64,000 bases of DNA from Actinomadura syzygii (GCF_008085905.1 NZ_VSFF01000003.1:124001-188000), one strand, 5' to 3'; positions 16,303 through 25,603 are shown, numbered from the stretch's first letter. Translations and numbers: made by a program. Notes: a model not told the origin generated them from the letters alone.

Positions 16303-17835
16303 CTAGAGCCGGAAGCCCGGATCGGGGACGATCTCCAGGACGTCCATCTGCGCCTTCTGCAGGCGTCCGGAGTAGTCCCAGTTCATCGACTGCCAGCGGG
16401 TGAACTGGTCCAGCACCCACATTCCCGACTGGCGGCTGCCGTTGCCGGAGCGTCCGTTCCCGCCGAACGGCAGGTGCGCCTCCGCGCCGGACGTCGAGTT
16501 GTTCACGCTCACCATCCCCGCCGAGATCCGGCGGCGGAACGCGAAGACCTTCGCCGGGTCCGTCGTGTAGATGGACGCGGACAGGCCGTAGCCGGGAGCG
16601 TTCGCCAGCTCGATCGCCTCGTCCAGCGTCCGGTAGGAGGCGACGCCGATGATCGGGCCGAAGGTCTCGTTCATGAACAGCTCGTCGGCGGGGCCGACGC
16701 CGTCCACGACCACCGGGTGGTAGTACAGCCCGGCGTCGGCGTCGCCGGTGAACCCGTCGCGCGGCGCGGCGGCCGTGATCCGGCCGGTCGAGCCGTGGAT
16801 GGAGTGGTGGGGCCCGATCCAGCCGAGGACCTTCTCGAACCCGTCCGCGAACCGCTCGTCGATCATCGGGCCGTACAGGACGTCGCCGGACGGGTCGCCC
16901 ACCGCGGCGGCGCCGACGGCCTCGTCCAGGAGCCGGACGAACTCGCCGTGGACCGACTCGTGGACGATCGCCGTCCCGAGCGACGTGCAGCGCTGCCCGG
17001 CCGTCCCGAACCCGGAGAACAGGGCGCCCTCGACGGCGAGCGGCAGGTCGGCGTCCTCGGTGACGACCATCGGGTTCTTGCCGCCGAGCTCCAGGCACGG
17101 CGACTGGAGGTGCCGCCCGCACAGCTCCCCGATCCGCGACCCGACCTCGGTGGAGCCGGTGAACCCGACCTTGTCGACCAGGCCGCGGCCGAGCGCCTGC
17201 TCCAGGCCGCGGAACGTCTCGGGGCCGTCCGCGTAGACGACGTTGAGGACGCCGTCCGGCAGCCCCGCGTGCGCGCACAGCTCGTAGAACGCGTCGGCGC
17301 AGGCCGCCGCGTACTCGGCGGGCTTCCACACGACCGCGTTCCCGCAGAGCAGGGCCGGGACGATGTACCAGGACGGCACGGCCACCGGGAAGTTCCCCGC
17401 CGTGATGACGGCGACGACGCCGACCGGGTCGCGGAAGGTGAAGAGCTGCTTGTCCGGCATCTCCGACGGGACGGTCTGCCCGTAGAGGCGGCGCCCCTCG
17501 CCGAGGAAGAACGCGCACGTGTCCGCGATCTCCTGCACCTCGCCGAGCGCCTCCGCGTACGGCTTGCCGACCTCGCGGGTCACGACGCGGGCGAGGGCCT
17601 CCTTGCTGGCCTCGACGAGGCGGCCGAGCGCGGCGACGGCCTGGCCGCGGACGGGCGGCGGGACGTCCCGCCACGCGTCCTGCGCCTCTCGGGCGGCCTC
17701 GCAGGCGCGGACGAGGTCGTCCGCGTCCGCGAGGGACACCTCGGCCACGACCTCGGACGTCCGGGACGGGTCGGTGGAACGGTACGGGCGCGGACCCGCC
17801 GGGACGCGGGCGCCGCCGATGACGGAGGAGAGCAC
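16303..17835 (-). CDS. Aldehyde dehydrogenase, ALDH7-like
   Basis: A 510-residue NAD(P) aldehyde dehydrogenase. Motifs VITAGNFPVAVPSW, LELGGKNPMVV (general-base Glu) and FGTAGQRCTS (catalytic Cys), with HESVH and VLYGPM after it, resemble the ALDH7 group (2-aminoadipate semialdehyde / piperideine-6-carboxylate dehydrogenase). The C-terminus carries STSGAEAHLPFGGNGRSGNG. It is first in a leftward operon with an amine oxidase and an amino acid dehydrogenase, which supports a role in lysine or pipecolate breakdown. The start is a GTG at 17835 giving a normal length; no clear ribosome binding site precedes it, so leaderless translation is possible. Confidence 0.84.
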   Translation of the reverse strand: MLSSVIGGARVPAGPRPYRSTDPSRTSEVVAEVSLADADDLVRACEAAREAQDAWRDVPPPVRGQAVAALGRLVEASKEALARVVTREVGKPYAEALGEVQEIADTCAFFLGEGRRLYGQTVPSEMPDKQLFTFRDPVGVVAVITAGNFPVAVPSWYIVPALLCGNAVVWKPAEYAAACADAFYELCAHAGLPDGVLNVVYADGPETFRGLEQALGRGLVDKVGFTGSTEVGSRIGELCGRHLQSPCLELGGKNPMVVTEDADLPLAVEGALFSGFGTAGQRCTSLGTAIVHESVHGEFVRLLDEAVGAAAVGDPSGDVLYGPMIDERFADGFEKVLGWIGPHHSIHGSTGRITAAAPRDGFTGDADAGLYYHPVVVDGVGPADELFMNETFGPIIGVASYRTLDEAIELANAPGYGLSASIYTTDPAKVFAFRRRISAGMVSVNNSTSGAEAHLPFGGNGRSGNGSRQSGMWVLDQFTRWQSMNWDYSGRLQKAQMDVLEIVPDPGFRL

Positions 17836-18060
17836 GGTCTCAGGGTGAACAGGGCCGGGCGTCCGCGCCAAGATCGGGCAGAGCGCGGCTTCCTTACCGC
17901 GAGCCCAAGCCCACCTGACGCTCCCTCGTTCAGGCCGTTCCAGAAGGGCGTTAAGGGTTTCTTGGTGAAGCGCCAACCGGTTCGCGGGCTCGGCTAGGTC
18001 GACCCGGGGCACGGCGGCGTCCGATGCTCGAACGGCGTCCTCGTCCACGCAGGAGACCGC

Positions 18061-20196
18061 ATGTCCGAGCCCGCCGACGTCCACTTCCTTGAGACGGTCG
18101 CGTCCCTGACACCGCCGGCCGAGCCCGCGCCGCCCGGCCCGGTGGACGACGCGCGCCTGCTGGAGCTGTTCGACGCCCAGATCGGCAGCCGCCACCTCGA
18201 CCTCGCCGCCCGCCGGCTCAGGTCGCGGGGACGCGGCTACTACACGATCGGGTCGGCGGGGCACGAGGGGAACGCGGCCGTCGCCGCCGCGCTGCGGCCG
18301 GACGACCCGGCGCTGCTGCACTACCGGTCCGGCGCGTTCTTCCTGGAGCGGGCCCGCCAGGTCCCCGGCGGCGATCCGCTGCGCGACGTGCTGCTGGGCC
18401 TGGTCGCCGCCGCCGAGGAGCCCATCGCGGGCGGCCGCCACAAGGTGTTCGGGAGCCACCGGCTGCACGTGATCCCGCAGACGTCCACGATCGCCTCGCA
18501 CCTGCCGCGCGCGCTGGGCGTGGCGTTCGCGATCGAGCGCGCGGCGCGGCTCGGCCTCGGCACGCCGTGGCCGAGCGACGCGGTCGCCGTGTGCGGGTTC
18601 GGGGACGCGTCCGCCAATCACTCGACCGCCGCGGGCGCGATCAACGCGGCGGTGAACTGCGGCTACCAGGGGCTTCCGCTGCCGCTGCTGCTGGTCTGCG
18701 AGGACAACGGGATCGGGATCAGCGTCCGGACGCCGCCCGGCTGGATCCAGGCCGCATACGGGTCGCGTCCGGGGCTCGCCTACTTCCACGCTGACGGCTG
18801 CGATCTCGACGACGCCTGCGCCGTGTCGGCGGCGGCGGTCGCGTGGGTGCGGGAGCGGCGGCGTCCCGCGTTTCTGCACTTGCGGACCGTCCGGCTGATG
18901 GGGCACGCCGGGTCGGACGTCGAGTCGTCCTACCGGACGCCCGCCGAGTTGGCGGCCGACCTAGAGCGTGACCCACTGGTCCGGACGGCGCGGCTGCTCG
19001 TCGCGCGCGGCGCCGCGACGCCCGCCGAGGTCGTCGACCGGTACGAGGCGAAGCGCGCGGAGGTGATGGCGCTCGCCGCGAAGGTCGCGGACGCGCCGCG
19101 GCTCGCGTCCGCCGCCGAGGTGATGGCGCCGCTCGCCGCCGCGTCCACGCCGCCGGACGAGACGCGGGGGAGCGGGGAGCCGGTCACGGTCGCGCAGGCG
19201 GTCAACCGGACGCTCGGCGACCTTCTGGACGAGCGGCCCGGCCTGCTCGTCTTCGGCGAGGACGTCGCCCGCAAGGGCGGCGTCTACGGCGTCACGCGCG
19301 GGCTGCTGAGGCGGGCGGGCGCGGCGCGGGTGTTCGACACGATCCTGGACGAGCAGTCCGTGCTCGGGCTGGCGCTCGGGTTCGGCCTCGCCGGGATGCT
19401 GCCCGTGCCGGAGATCCAGTACCTCGCCTACCTGCACAACGCCGCCGACCAGATCCGCGGGGAGGCGGCGACGCTGCCGTTCTTCTCGCGCGGGCGGTAC
19501 CGCAACCCGATGGTCGTCCGCGTCCCCGGCTACGCCTACCAGAAGGGGTTCGGCGGGCACTTCCACAACGACAACGCCGTGGCCGCGCTCCGCGACATTC
19601 CGGGGCTCGTGATCGCCTCTCCGGCCCGTCCGGACGACGCGGCGGGGATGCTGCGCGCCTGCGCCGACTCCGCCGAGACCGACGGACGGGTGTGCGTGTT
19701 CCTGGAGCCGATCGCGCTGTACCACGTCCGCGACCTGCACGAAGAGGGCGACGGCGGCTGGCTGGCGCCCGCCGGGGGCACGGTCCCGATCGGCCGGGCG
19801 CGCACCTACGGGGACGGCCGCGACCTCACCATCGCCACGTTCGCGAACGGGCTGCGGATGAGCCTGCGCGCCGCGCGGCGGCTGGCGCGGGCAGGCGTCC
19901 GGTGCCGCGTCCTCGACCTGCGCTGGCTCGCGCCGCTGCCCGTCGGCGACCTGCTGCGCGAGGCGCGCGCCACCGGGACCGTCCTGGTCGCGGACGAGAC
20001 GCGCCGGACGGGCGGCGTGTCCGAGGCCGTCCTGACCGCGCTCGCCGACGCCGGGTTCCGGGGCCGGGCCGCCCGCGTCGCGAGCGCGGACAGCTTCGTC
20101 CCGCTCGGCGACGCCGCCTACCACGTCCTGCTCTCGGAGTCCACGATCGAGGACGCTGCGCTGCGGCTCGTCCGCGGGGAGGCTGGCGGAGACTGA
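18061..20196 (+). CDS. Fused alpha-beta E1 component of a 2-oxoacid dehydrogenase
   Basis: A 711-residue thiamine-diphosphate enzyme in which the alpha chain (residues 1 to about 360) and beta chain (about 372-711) of the branched-chain-type E1 are joined. The alpha part has the TPP motif GFGDASANHS...EDNGIG, and the beta part has VFGEDVARKGGVYG and the transketolase-like core ending in a C-terminal domain. It decarboxylates a 2-oxoacid and passes the acyl group to a lipoyl E2. No E2 or E3 gene is adjacent, so they must be elsewhere. It is divergent (225-base gap) from the ALDH7 operon; the 2-oxoacid made there, such as 2-oxoadipate, is a candidate substrate. The start ATG follows AGGAGA. Confidence 0.85.
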   Translation: MSEPADVHFLETVASLTPPAEPAPPGPVDDARLLELFDAQIGSRHLDLAARRLRSRGRGYYTIGSAGHEGNAAVAAALRPDDPALLHYRSGAFFLERARQVPGGDPLRDVLLGLVAAAEEPIAGGRHKVFGSHRLHVIPQTSTIASHLPRALGVAFAIERAARLGLGTPWPSDAVAVCGFGDASANHSTAAGAINAAVNCGYQGLPLPLLLVCEDNGIGISVRTPPGWIQAAYGSRPGLAYFHADGCDLDDACAVSAAAVAWVRERRRPAFLHLRTVRLMGHAGSDVESSYRTPAELAADLERDPLVRTARLLVARGAATPAEVVDRYEAKRAEVMALAAKVADAPRLASAAEVMAPLAAASTPPDETRGSGEPVTVAQAVNRTLGDLLDERPGLLVFGEDVARKGGVYGVTRGLLRRAGAARVFDTILDEQSVLGLALGFGLAGMLPVPEIQYLAYLHNAADQIRGEAATLPFFSRGRYRNPMVVRVPGYAYQKGFGGHFHNDNAVAALRDIPGLVIASPARPDDAAGMLRACADSAETDGRVCVFLEPIALYHVRDLHEEGDGGWLAPAGGTVPIGRARTYGDGRDLTIATFANGLRMSLRAARRLARAGVRCRVLDLRWLAPLPVGDLLREARATGTVLVADETRRTGGVSEAVLTALADAGFRGRAARVASADSFVPLGDAAYHVLLSESTIEDAALRLVRGEAGGD

Positions 20197-20243
20197 ACTC
20201 CGCGGCGTCGCACGATGTTTCGCGGAACCGCTTCGTCCTGTTT

Positions 20244-20262
20244 CGTGTCGAATCGTGACACG
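20244..20262. promoter_or_regulatory. Inverted repeat upstream of the kinase gene
   Basis: CGTGTC (20244-20249) and GACACG (20257-20262) form a perfect six-base inverted repeat with a seven-base centre, 24 bases before the GTG start. It could be a regulator site; no cognate protein is evident. Confidence 0.3.
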
Positions 20263-20285
20263 TCCGAGCGAAAGGCGGCCCCGCG

Positions 20286-22208
20286 GTGGCCATCGAACCC
20301 CTCCGGCCGGACGACCCGGCGGCGATCGGCGGATACGAACTCCTGGGACGGCTCGGCGAGGGCGGCCAGGGCGTCGTCTACCTGGCGCGCTGGCCGGGCG
20401 CGTCCGGCGGGCCGGTCGCCCTCAAGACGCCGCACGGCGGGCGGGCCGCCGACCTGTCGGAGATCACGCTCGTCCGGCAGGTCGCGCGGTTCTGCACGGC
20501 CCGCGTCCTGGACGCCGGGACGGACGGCGACCGCCCCTACATCGTCAGCGAGTACGTCGACGGGCCGTCGCTGAAGGCCGCCGTCGAGGACGGCGGCCCG
20601 CTGTCCGGCGTCGAACTGGAGCGGCTCGCGGTCGGGACGATGGTCGCGCTCGCCGCGACGCACGCGGCGGACGTCGTCCACCGCGACTTCACGCCGGGCA
20701 ACGTCCTGCTCGCCCCGGACGGCCCCCGCGTCGTGGACTTCGGCGTCGCGCGGGCGCTCGGCCCGTCCGGCCGGGGCGCGCCCGGGTCGTCCGGGACGCC
20801 CGCGTTCATGGCGCCGGAGCAGGCGGCGGGCGGCGAGGTCGGCGCGGCGGCGGACGTGTTCGCCTGGGCGGTCACGATGGCCTACGCCGCGCTCGGCCCG
20901 GCCGTGCTCGGCGAGGACGGGCCGGGCAGCGCGTTCGGCCGCCTGCTGCGGCTGGAGCGGTGCCTCGCGGACCTGCCTGGATGGCTGGCGGAGATCGTCG
21001 CGCCGTGCCTCGCCGAGGATCCCGCGAGCCGTCCGGCGGCGCGCGACGTCCTGGTCAGGCTGCTCGGCTACGGCGAACGGACCGCCGAGCCCCCGGAGGG
21101 CGGGACGACCCGCCGGGACCGGGGCCTCGTGCCGGAGGGCGCGCACCCGCGCTCCCCGACCATCGGACGCGGGGACGCGGAGCCGTCCGACCGCGCGGAG
21201 CGGCACCCGGGCCCGGCGTCGGGACGCACGGTGATCTCGGCCTGGCGCCGCCGCCGGGTGCTGATCGTCGGTACCGCGCTGGCCTTGTCGGGCGCCCTGG
21301 CCGCCGCCGCCGTGGCCGCCGCGTCGTGGCCCGAGCGGAAGCGCCCCACCGCGCCCGTCACGGCGCCCGTCACGGCGCCCGCGCGGCCGCTGACCGTCGG
21401 GTCCGCGAACTTCCCGGAGAGCGTCCTGCTCGGCGAGATCTACGCGCAGGCGCTGGAGGCCCGGGGCCGGAAGGTCGTCCGCAGGCACGCAATCGGCTCC
21501 CGCGAGGCGTACTTCCCGCTCGTGCGGAGCGGCGAGGTCGACGTCGTCCCCGAGTACAACGGGGCGCTCGCGTCCTACCTGGGCGCGGTCGACCTCGGCG
21601 CGCGCACTCCCGCGACGACGAAGTCGGTGAACGCCGCGCTGCGCCGCAAACTGCCTCCGGGCCTGCGGTTACTCGCCTCGTCGAAGGCCGAGGACAAGGA
21701 CGCCGTCGTCGTGACCCGCCGGACGGCGCGCCGATACGGGCTGACCTCCCTCGCCGACCTCGCGGACGCGGCGGACGAGTTCGTCCTCGGCGGCACCCCC
21801 GAGGCCCAGACCCGCCGCCAGGGACTGATCGGCCTCCGGGCCGTCTACGGGGCCGGGTTCAAGGGCTTCCAGCCGTTCCGGCAGGAGGACTTCGGCACGA
21901 TGGCCGACCTCCTCGACCGGGGATCCCTCCAGGCCGCGCAGATGTTCACCACCGACCCGCTGCTCCGCTCGCACGGCTTCACCGTCCTCAGCGACCCGGA
22001 GCACCTGTTCGGCGCCCAGAACGTGACGCCCCTCGTCGCGGACCGCCGGGTGGACGCGGCGGCCCGCGCCGCGCTCGACGCCGTCTCGGCCGAGCTGACC
22101 ACCGAGGACCTCCGCTACATGAACGCGCGGGTCGCGGTCGACAAGGACGAGGTCGAGGACGTCGCCAAGGCGTGGCTCGTCCAGAACGGGCTGCTACGCG
22201 GAGGATGA
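20286..22208 (+). CDS. Membrane Ser/Thr kinase fused to an OpuAC-type solute-binding domain
   Basis: A 640-residue protein with an unusual layout. Residues 17-265 are a Hanks-type kinase: glycine loop GEGGQGVVY, VALK, catalytic loop HRDFTPGN, DFGVARAL and MAPEQ. The catalytic-loop Lys of HRDxKxxN is Thr here. A basic linker leads to one membrane helix (about 323-346, preceded by RRRR). Residues 366-638 form an OpuAC/ProX-like domain starting PLTVGSANFPESVLLGE with GSREAYFPLVRSGEVDVVPEYNG, as in glycine betaine/choline binding proteins. By topology the kinase is cytoplasmic and the binding domain outside, suggesting a receptor kinase for an osmolyte or quaternary amine. Codon 21669-21671 is TTA. 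The start is a GTG. The 3' end overlaps livF by 15 bases, convergent. Confidence 0.86.
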   Translation: MAIEPLRPDDPAAIGGYELLGRLGEGGQGVVYLARWPGASGGPVALKTPHGGRAADLSEITLVRQVARFCTARVLDAGTDGDRPYIVSEYVDGPSLKAAVEDGGPLSGVELERLAVGTMVALAATHAADVVHRDFTPGNVLLAPDGPRVVDFGVARALGPSGRGAPGSSGTPAFMAPEQAAGGEVGAAADVFAWAVTMAYAALGPAVLGEDGPGSAFGRLLRLERCLADLPGWLAEIVAPCLAEDPASRPAARDVLVRLLGYGERTAEPPEGGTTRRDRGLVPEGAHPRSPTIGRGDAEPSDRAERHPGPASGRTVISAWRRRRVLIVGTALALSGALAAAAVAAASWPERKRPTAPVTAPVTAPARPLTVGSANFPESVLLGEIYAQALEARGRKVVRRHAIGSREAYFPLVRSGEVDVVPEYNGALASYLGAVDLGARTPATTKSVNAALRRKLPPGLRLLASSKAEDKDAVVVTRRTARRYGLTSLADLADAADEFVLGGTPEAQTRRQGLIGLRAVYGAGFKGFQPFRQEDFGTMADLLDRGSLQAAQMFTTDPLLRSHGFTVLSDPEHLFGAQNVTPLVADRRVDAAARAALDAVSAELTTEDLRYMNARVAVDKDEVEDVAKAWLVQNGLLRGG

Positions 22209-22937
22209 GGGGTCGATCGCGGGGTCGCCGCCGAGGTAGGCGGCCCGCACCCGGTCGTCGCTCGCGAGGTCGGCCGCCGGGCCGTCCAGCACGATCCGGC
22301 CCGTCTCCAGGACGTACGCGCGGTCGGCGAGGCGCAGCGTCTGGTGCGCGTTCTGCTCGACGATCAGGACGGTCGCGCCGCCGTCCCGGATCTCCCGGAC
22401 GACGCGGAGCACCTGCTGCGCCATCTGCGGGGCGAGGCCCATCGTCGGCTCGTCCAGCGCCAGCAGGCGGGGACGCAGCATCAGGGCCCGCCCGATCGCG
22501 AGCATCTGCTGCTCGCCGCCCGACAGCAGGCCCGCGAGCTGCCCGCGCCGCTCGCCGAGCCGCGGGAACATCTCGTACACCTCCTCGCGGCGGGCCGCGA
22601 CCCCGGCCCGGTCGCGCCGGTTGAGGTACCCGCCGAGCAGCAGGTTCTCCGCGACGTTCAGCGCCGGGAACACGCGCCGCCCCTCCGGGACGTGCCCCAG
22701 CCCCGCCGCGACGATCCGGTGCGCGGGGAGCCGGGTGATGTCGCGGCCGTCGAACTCGACGCGTCCCGACCGGGCCCGGTGCAGCCCGGTGAGCGTCCGC
22801 AGCGTGGTCGTCTTGCCCGCGCCGTTGCTGCCGAGCAGCGCGACGATCTCGCCCTCCGCCACCTCGAACGAGATCCCGGTGAGGGCCTCCACCTGCCCGT
22901 ACCGGCTGTGCAGCCCGCTCACCCGCAGCAGCGTCAC
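22194..22937 (-). CDS. livF: Branched-chain-type amino acid ABC transporter, ATPase LivF
   Basis: A 247-residue ABC ATPase: Walker A GSNGAGKTTT, the LivF-type ALNVAENLLLGGY segment, signature LSGGEQQMLAIGRAL, Walker B LLALDEPTMGL and an H-loop in IVEQNAH. It energizes the HAAT-family importer encoded just upstream. The start is GTG at 22937 with GGAGGTG upstream; the GTGA overlap with the livMG stop indicates coupled translation. It is last of the four-gene leftward operon. Confidence 0.93.
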   Translation of the reverse strand: MTLLRVSGLHSRYGQVEALTGISFEVAEGEIVALLGSNGAGKTTTLRTLTGLHRARSGRVEFDGRDITRLPAHRIVAAGLGHVPEGRRVFPALNVAENLLLGGYLNRRDRAGVAARREEVYEMFPRLGERRGQLAGLLSGGEQQMLAIGRALMLRPRLLALDEPTMGLAPQMAQQVLRVVREIRDGGATVLIVEQNAHQTLRLADRAYVLETGRIVLDGPAADLASDDRVRAAYLGGDPAIDPSSSA

Positions 22938-24697
22938 CGCAGCACCTCCGTGACGAGGTCGGTCTCCGGATCGTCCGGGACGCCGAGGTAGGCGGCGATG
23001 ACCCGCTGGTCCTCCTGGATCTCGGCGGGCGGGCCCTCGGCGATCATCCGGCCGTACTCCAGCACCGTCACCCGGTCGGAGATCGACATCACCAGCGCGA
23101 CGTCGTGCTCGATCAGCACGACGGCGGCGCCGAGCGCGCTGATCCGCGCGATCAGCTCCATCAGGGCGCGCTTCTCGGTCGGGTTCGCGCCCGCGGCGGG
23201 CTCGTCCAGCAGCAGGACGCGCGGGTCCCCGGCGAGCGCCCGCGCGATCTCCAGGCGGCGCCGGTCGCCGTAGGACAGTCCGCCCGCCGGACGGTCGGCG
23301 GCGTCGAGCAGCCCGGTGAACTCCAGGCAGCGGCGGACGGTGCCGAGGTCGGCGCGCGACAGCGGCCGCAGCAGCCCCCGGTCCCGCGCGAACCGGCCGA
23401 TCAGCACGTTCTCCGCGACGGTCATGTCGTCGAACAGCCGGATGCTCTGGAACGTGCGGGCGAGCCCGGCGGCGGCGACCCGGTGCGGGGCCCGGCCGAC
23501 GACGTCCCGGCCCGCGAGCACGACCGTCCCGGCGGACGGCGCGATCATCCCAGTGACGCAGTTGAACGCCGTCGTCTTGCCCGCGCCGTTCGGCCCGATC
23601 ACGCTGACCACCTGGCCGGCGGCGGCGCGCAGGTCGAGGCCGTCCACGGCGGTGACGCCGCCGAACGACCGGGACAGGCCCGTCACCTCCAGCAGCGTGC
23701 CCTCCGCCGCCGGGAGTTCGGGCGCGGGCCCGGCGGCGGCGGGCAGCCGCAGCCTTCGCGGCCGGTACGGCCACACGCCCTGCGGCCGCAGCAGCACGAT
23801 CAGGATCAGCAGCAGCGCGAAGAACAGCCCCCGGTACTCCTGGACGGTCCGCAGCACCTCCGGCAGCGCGATGATCACGATGGCGCCGACCATCACCCCG
23901 GGACGGCTGCCCATCCCGCCGATGATCACCACGAGGAGGATCATCAGCGAGGTCAGGAACGTGAAGCTGGACGGGTCCACGGTGCCGAGCTGCGCCGCGT
24001 TCAGCGGCCCGGCGGTCGCGCCCGCCGTCGCGCCGAGCACGTAGGCGAGCAGCTTCACCCGCCGGGCGGGCACCCCGACCGCCTCGGCGGCCGTGTCGTC
24101 CGACCGGATGGCGCGCCAGGCGTAGGCGAGCCGGGACCGGGCGAGCAGCGCCGTCGCGGCCAGCACGACGACGAAGAACGCGAGCGCCAGGTAGAAGAAG
24201 TCCCGGGGCGTGACGATCTCCCGGCCGCCGACCGTCACCGGCGGGATGCCGGTCAGCCCGTTCGGCCCGCCGGTCGTCTCCAGGTTGATCACCGTGATCC
24301 GGATGATCTCCCCGAAGCCGAGCGTGACGATGGCGAGGTAGTCGCTGCGCAGCCGCAGCGTCGGATACCCGATCACCACCCCGGCCGCCGCCGCGGCGGC
24401 CACCGCGACCGGCAGCGTCAGCCAGAAGTTCCACTCCTGCTTCACCATCAGCAGCCCGGACGTGTACGCGCCGATCGCGAAGAACGCGGCGAAGCCGAGG
24501 TCGAGCAGCCCGGCGTAGCCGACGACGATGTTGATCCCGAGGCCGAGGATCGCGTAGATGAGGATCGTCCCGGCGACGGTGAGCGCGTAGTCGTCCATCG
24601 TCGCGCCCGCGACGAGCGCGACCACGACGAGCAGCGGCCAGCCGCCGAACCGGGCCGCCGCCTCGGCCCGCGCGGGTACCACCAGGCGGCTCCTCAT
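22934..24697 (-). CDS. Fused LivM permease and LivG ATPase of an amino acid ABC importer
   Basis: A 587-residue single chain. Residues 1 to about 310 are a LivM-type permease with about nine helices (VGYAGLLDLGFAAFFAIGAY and the coupling segment RAIRSDDTAAEAVGV are diagnostic). A short Pro/Ala linker leads to a LivG ATPase (about 335-587) with Walker A GPNGAGKTT, signature LSYGDRRRLEIARAL and Walker B LLLDEPAAGANP. LivM and LivG are usually separate, although such fusions occur in some actinobacteria. The ATG at 24697 overlaps the livH stop (ATGA). It forms the importer with LivH, LivF and the binding protein. Confidence 0.92.
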   Translation of the reverse strand: MRSRLVVPARAEAAARFGGWPLLVVVALVAGATMDDYALTVAGTILIYAILGLGINIVVGYAGLLDLGFAAFFAIGAYTSGLLMVKQEWNFWLTLPVAVAAAAAAGVVIGYPTLRLRSDYLAIVTLGFGEIIRITVINLETTGGPNGLTGIPPVTVGGREIVTPRDFFYLALAFFVVVLAATALLARSRLAYAWRAIRSDDTAAEAVGVPARRVKLLAYVLGATAGATAGPLNAAQLGTVDPSSFTFLTSLMILLVVIIGGMGSRPGVMVGAIVIIALPEVLRTVQEYRGLFFALLLILIVLLRPQGVWPYRPRRLRLPAAAGPAPELPAAEGTLLEVTGLSRSFGGVTAVDGLDLRAAAGQVVSVIGPNGAGKTTAFNCVTGMIAPSAGTVVLAGRDVVGRAPHRVAAAGLARTFQSIRLFDDMTVAENVLIGRFARDRGLLRPLSRADLGTVRRCLEFTGLLDAADRPAGGLSYGDRRRLEIARALAGDPRVLLLDEPAAGANPTEKRALMELIARISALGAAVVLIEHDVALVMSISDRVTVLEYGRMIAEGPPAEIQEDQRVIAAYLGVPDDPETDLVTEVLR

Positions 24698-25593
24698 GCC
24701 CGCTCCACGACGCGCTCGCCGAACAGGCCGGTGGGTCTCAGCGCCAGCACCGCGATCAGCAGTCCAAAGATGATCACGTCCGTCCAGCGGGACGAGACGT
24801 ACCCCGCCGAGAACGACTGGACGAGCCCGATCGCGACGCCCGCGACCATCGTCCCCGGCAGGTTCCCGATGCCGCCGAGCACGGCGGCGGTGAACGCGCG
24901 CAGCCCGATCAGGAACCCCATGCCGAAGCTGATCTGCACGTAGTACAGCCCGTACATGACGCCCGCCGCGCCCGCCAGCATCGAGCCGATGAAGAACGTC
25001 GTGAGGATGAGCCGCTCGACGTTGATGCCTTGCAGGCGGGCGGCGTCCCGGTCCATGGCGAGGGCGCGCATCGCGGTGCCCGTCACGGTCCGCGTCACGA
25101 ACAGCCACAGGCCCGCCATCAGCACGACCGAGAGGAGGACGAGCGTGAGCTGCCCCCACGTGACGTGGACGGCGCCGCTGAAGATCCGGCCGCCGTCCAG
25201 GGCGTGCGGGTACGACTTGAACCGCGCGTCGGTCAGCACCTTGACGCCCTCCTCCAGCGCGAGCGACACTCCGATCGCCGCGATCAGGATCGCCAGGCGC
25301 GGTGACGACAGCAGCGGCACGTAGGCGACCTTCGCGATGCCGGTGCCGACGACTCCCGTGGTCAGGGCGCCGACGACGACCGCCGCGATGATCGCGGGCA
25401 GTGCCGTCCCGCCGGTGACGCCGAGCGTGGTCAGCGTCCCGAAACCGGCGAACGCGCCGATCATGAACACGTCGCCGTGCGCGAAGTTGATCAGCCGGAC
25501 CACGCCGTAGATCATCGAGTAGCCGAGCGCGATCAGCGCGAGGAACGCCCCGATCGTCAGGCCGTTCACCAGGTACTGGACGAACTCGCTCAT
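24694..25593 (-). CDS. livH: Branched-chain-type amino acid ABC permease LivH
   Basis: A 299-residue inner-membrane permease with about eight helices. The opening FVQYLVNGLTIGAFLALIALGYSMIYGVVRLINFAHGD-type block (shown here in part) and the late FTAAVLGGIGNLPG loop are typical of LivH. It pairs with the permease half of the LivMG fusion. The ATG at 25593 follows a GGGGA stretch. It begins 10 bases after the stop of the binding-protein gene, and its stop overlaps livMG. Confidence 0.93.
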   Translation of the reverse strand: MSEFVQYLVNGLTIGAFLALIALGYSMIYGVVRLINFAHGDVFMIGAFAGFGTLTTLGVTGGTALPAIIAAVVVGALTTGVVGTGIAKVAYVPLLSSPRLAILIAAIGVSLALEEGVKVLTDARFKSYPHALDGGRIFSGAVHVTWGQLTLVLLSVVLMAGLWLFVTRTVTGTAMRALAMDRDAARLQGINVERLILTTFFIGSMLAGAAGVMYGLYYVQISFGMGFLIGLRAFTAAVLGGIGNLPGTMVAGVAIGLVQSFSAGYVSSRWTDVIIFGLLIAVLALRPTGLFGERVVERA

Positions 25594-25603
25594 GGGTCCC
25601 CGC

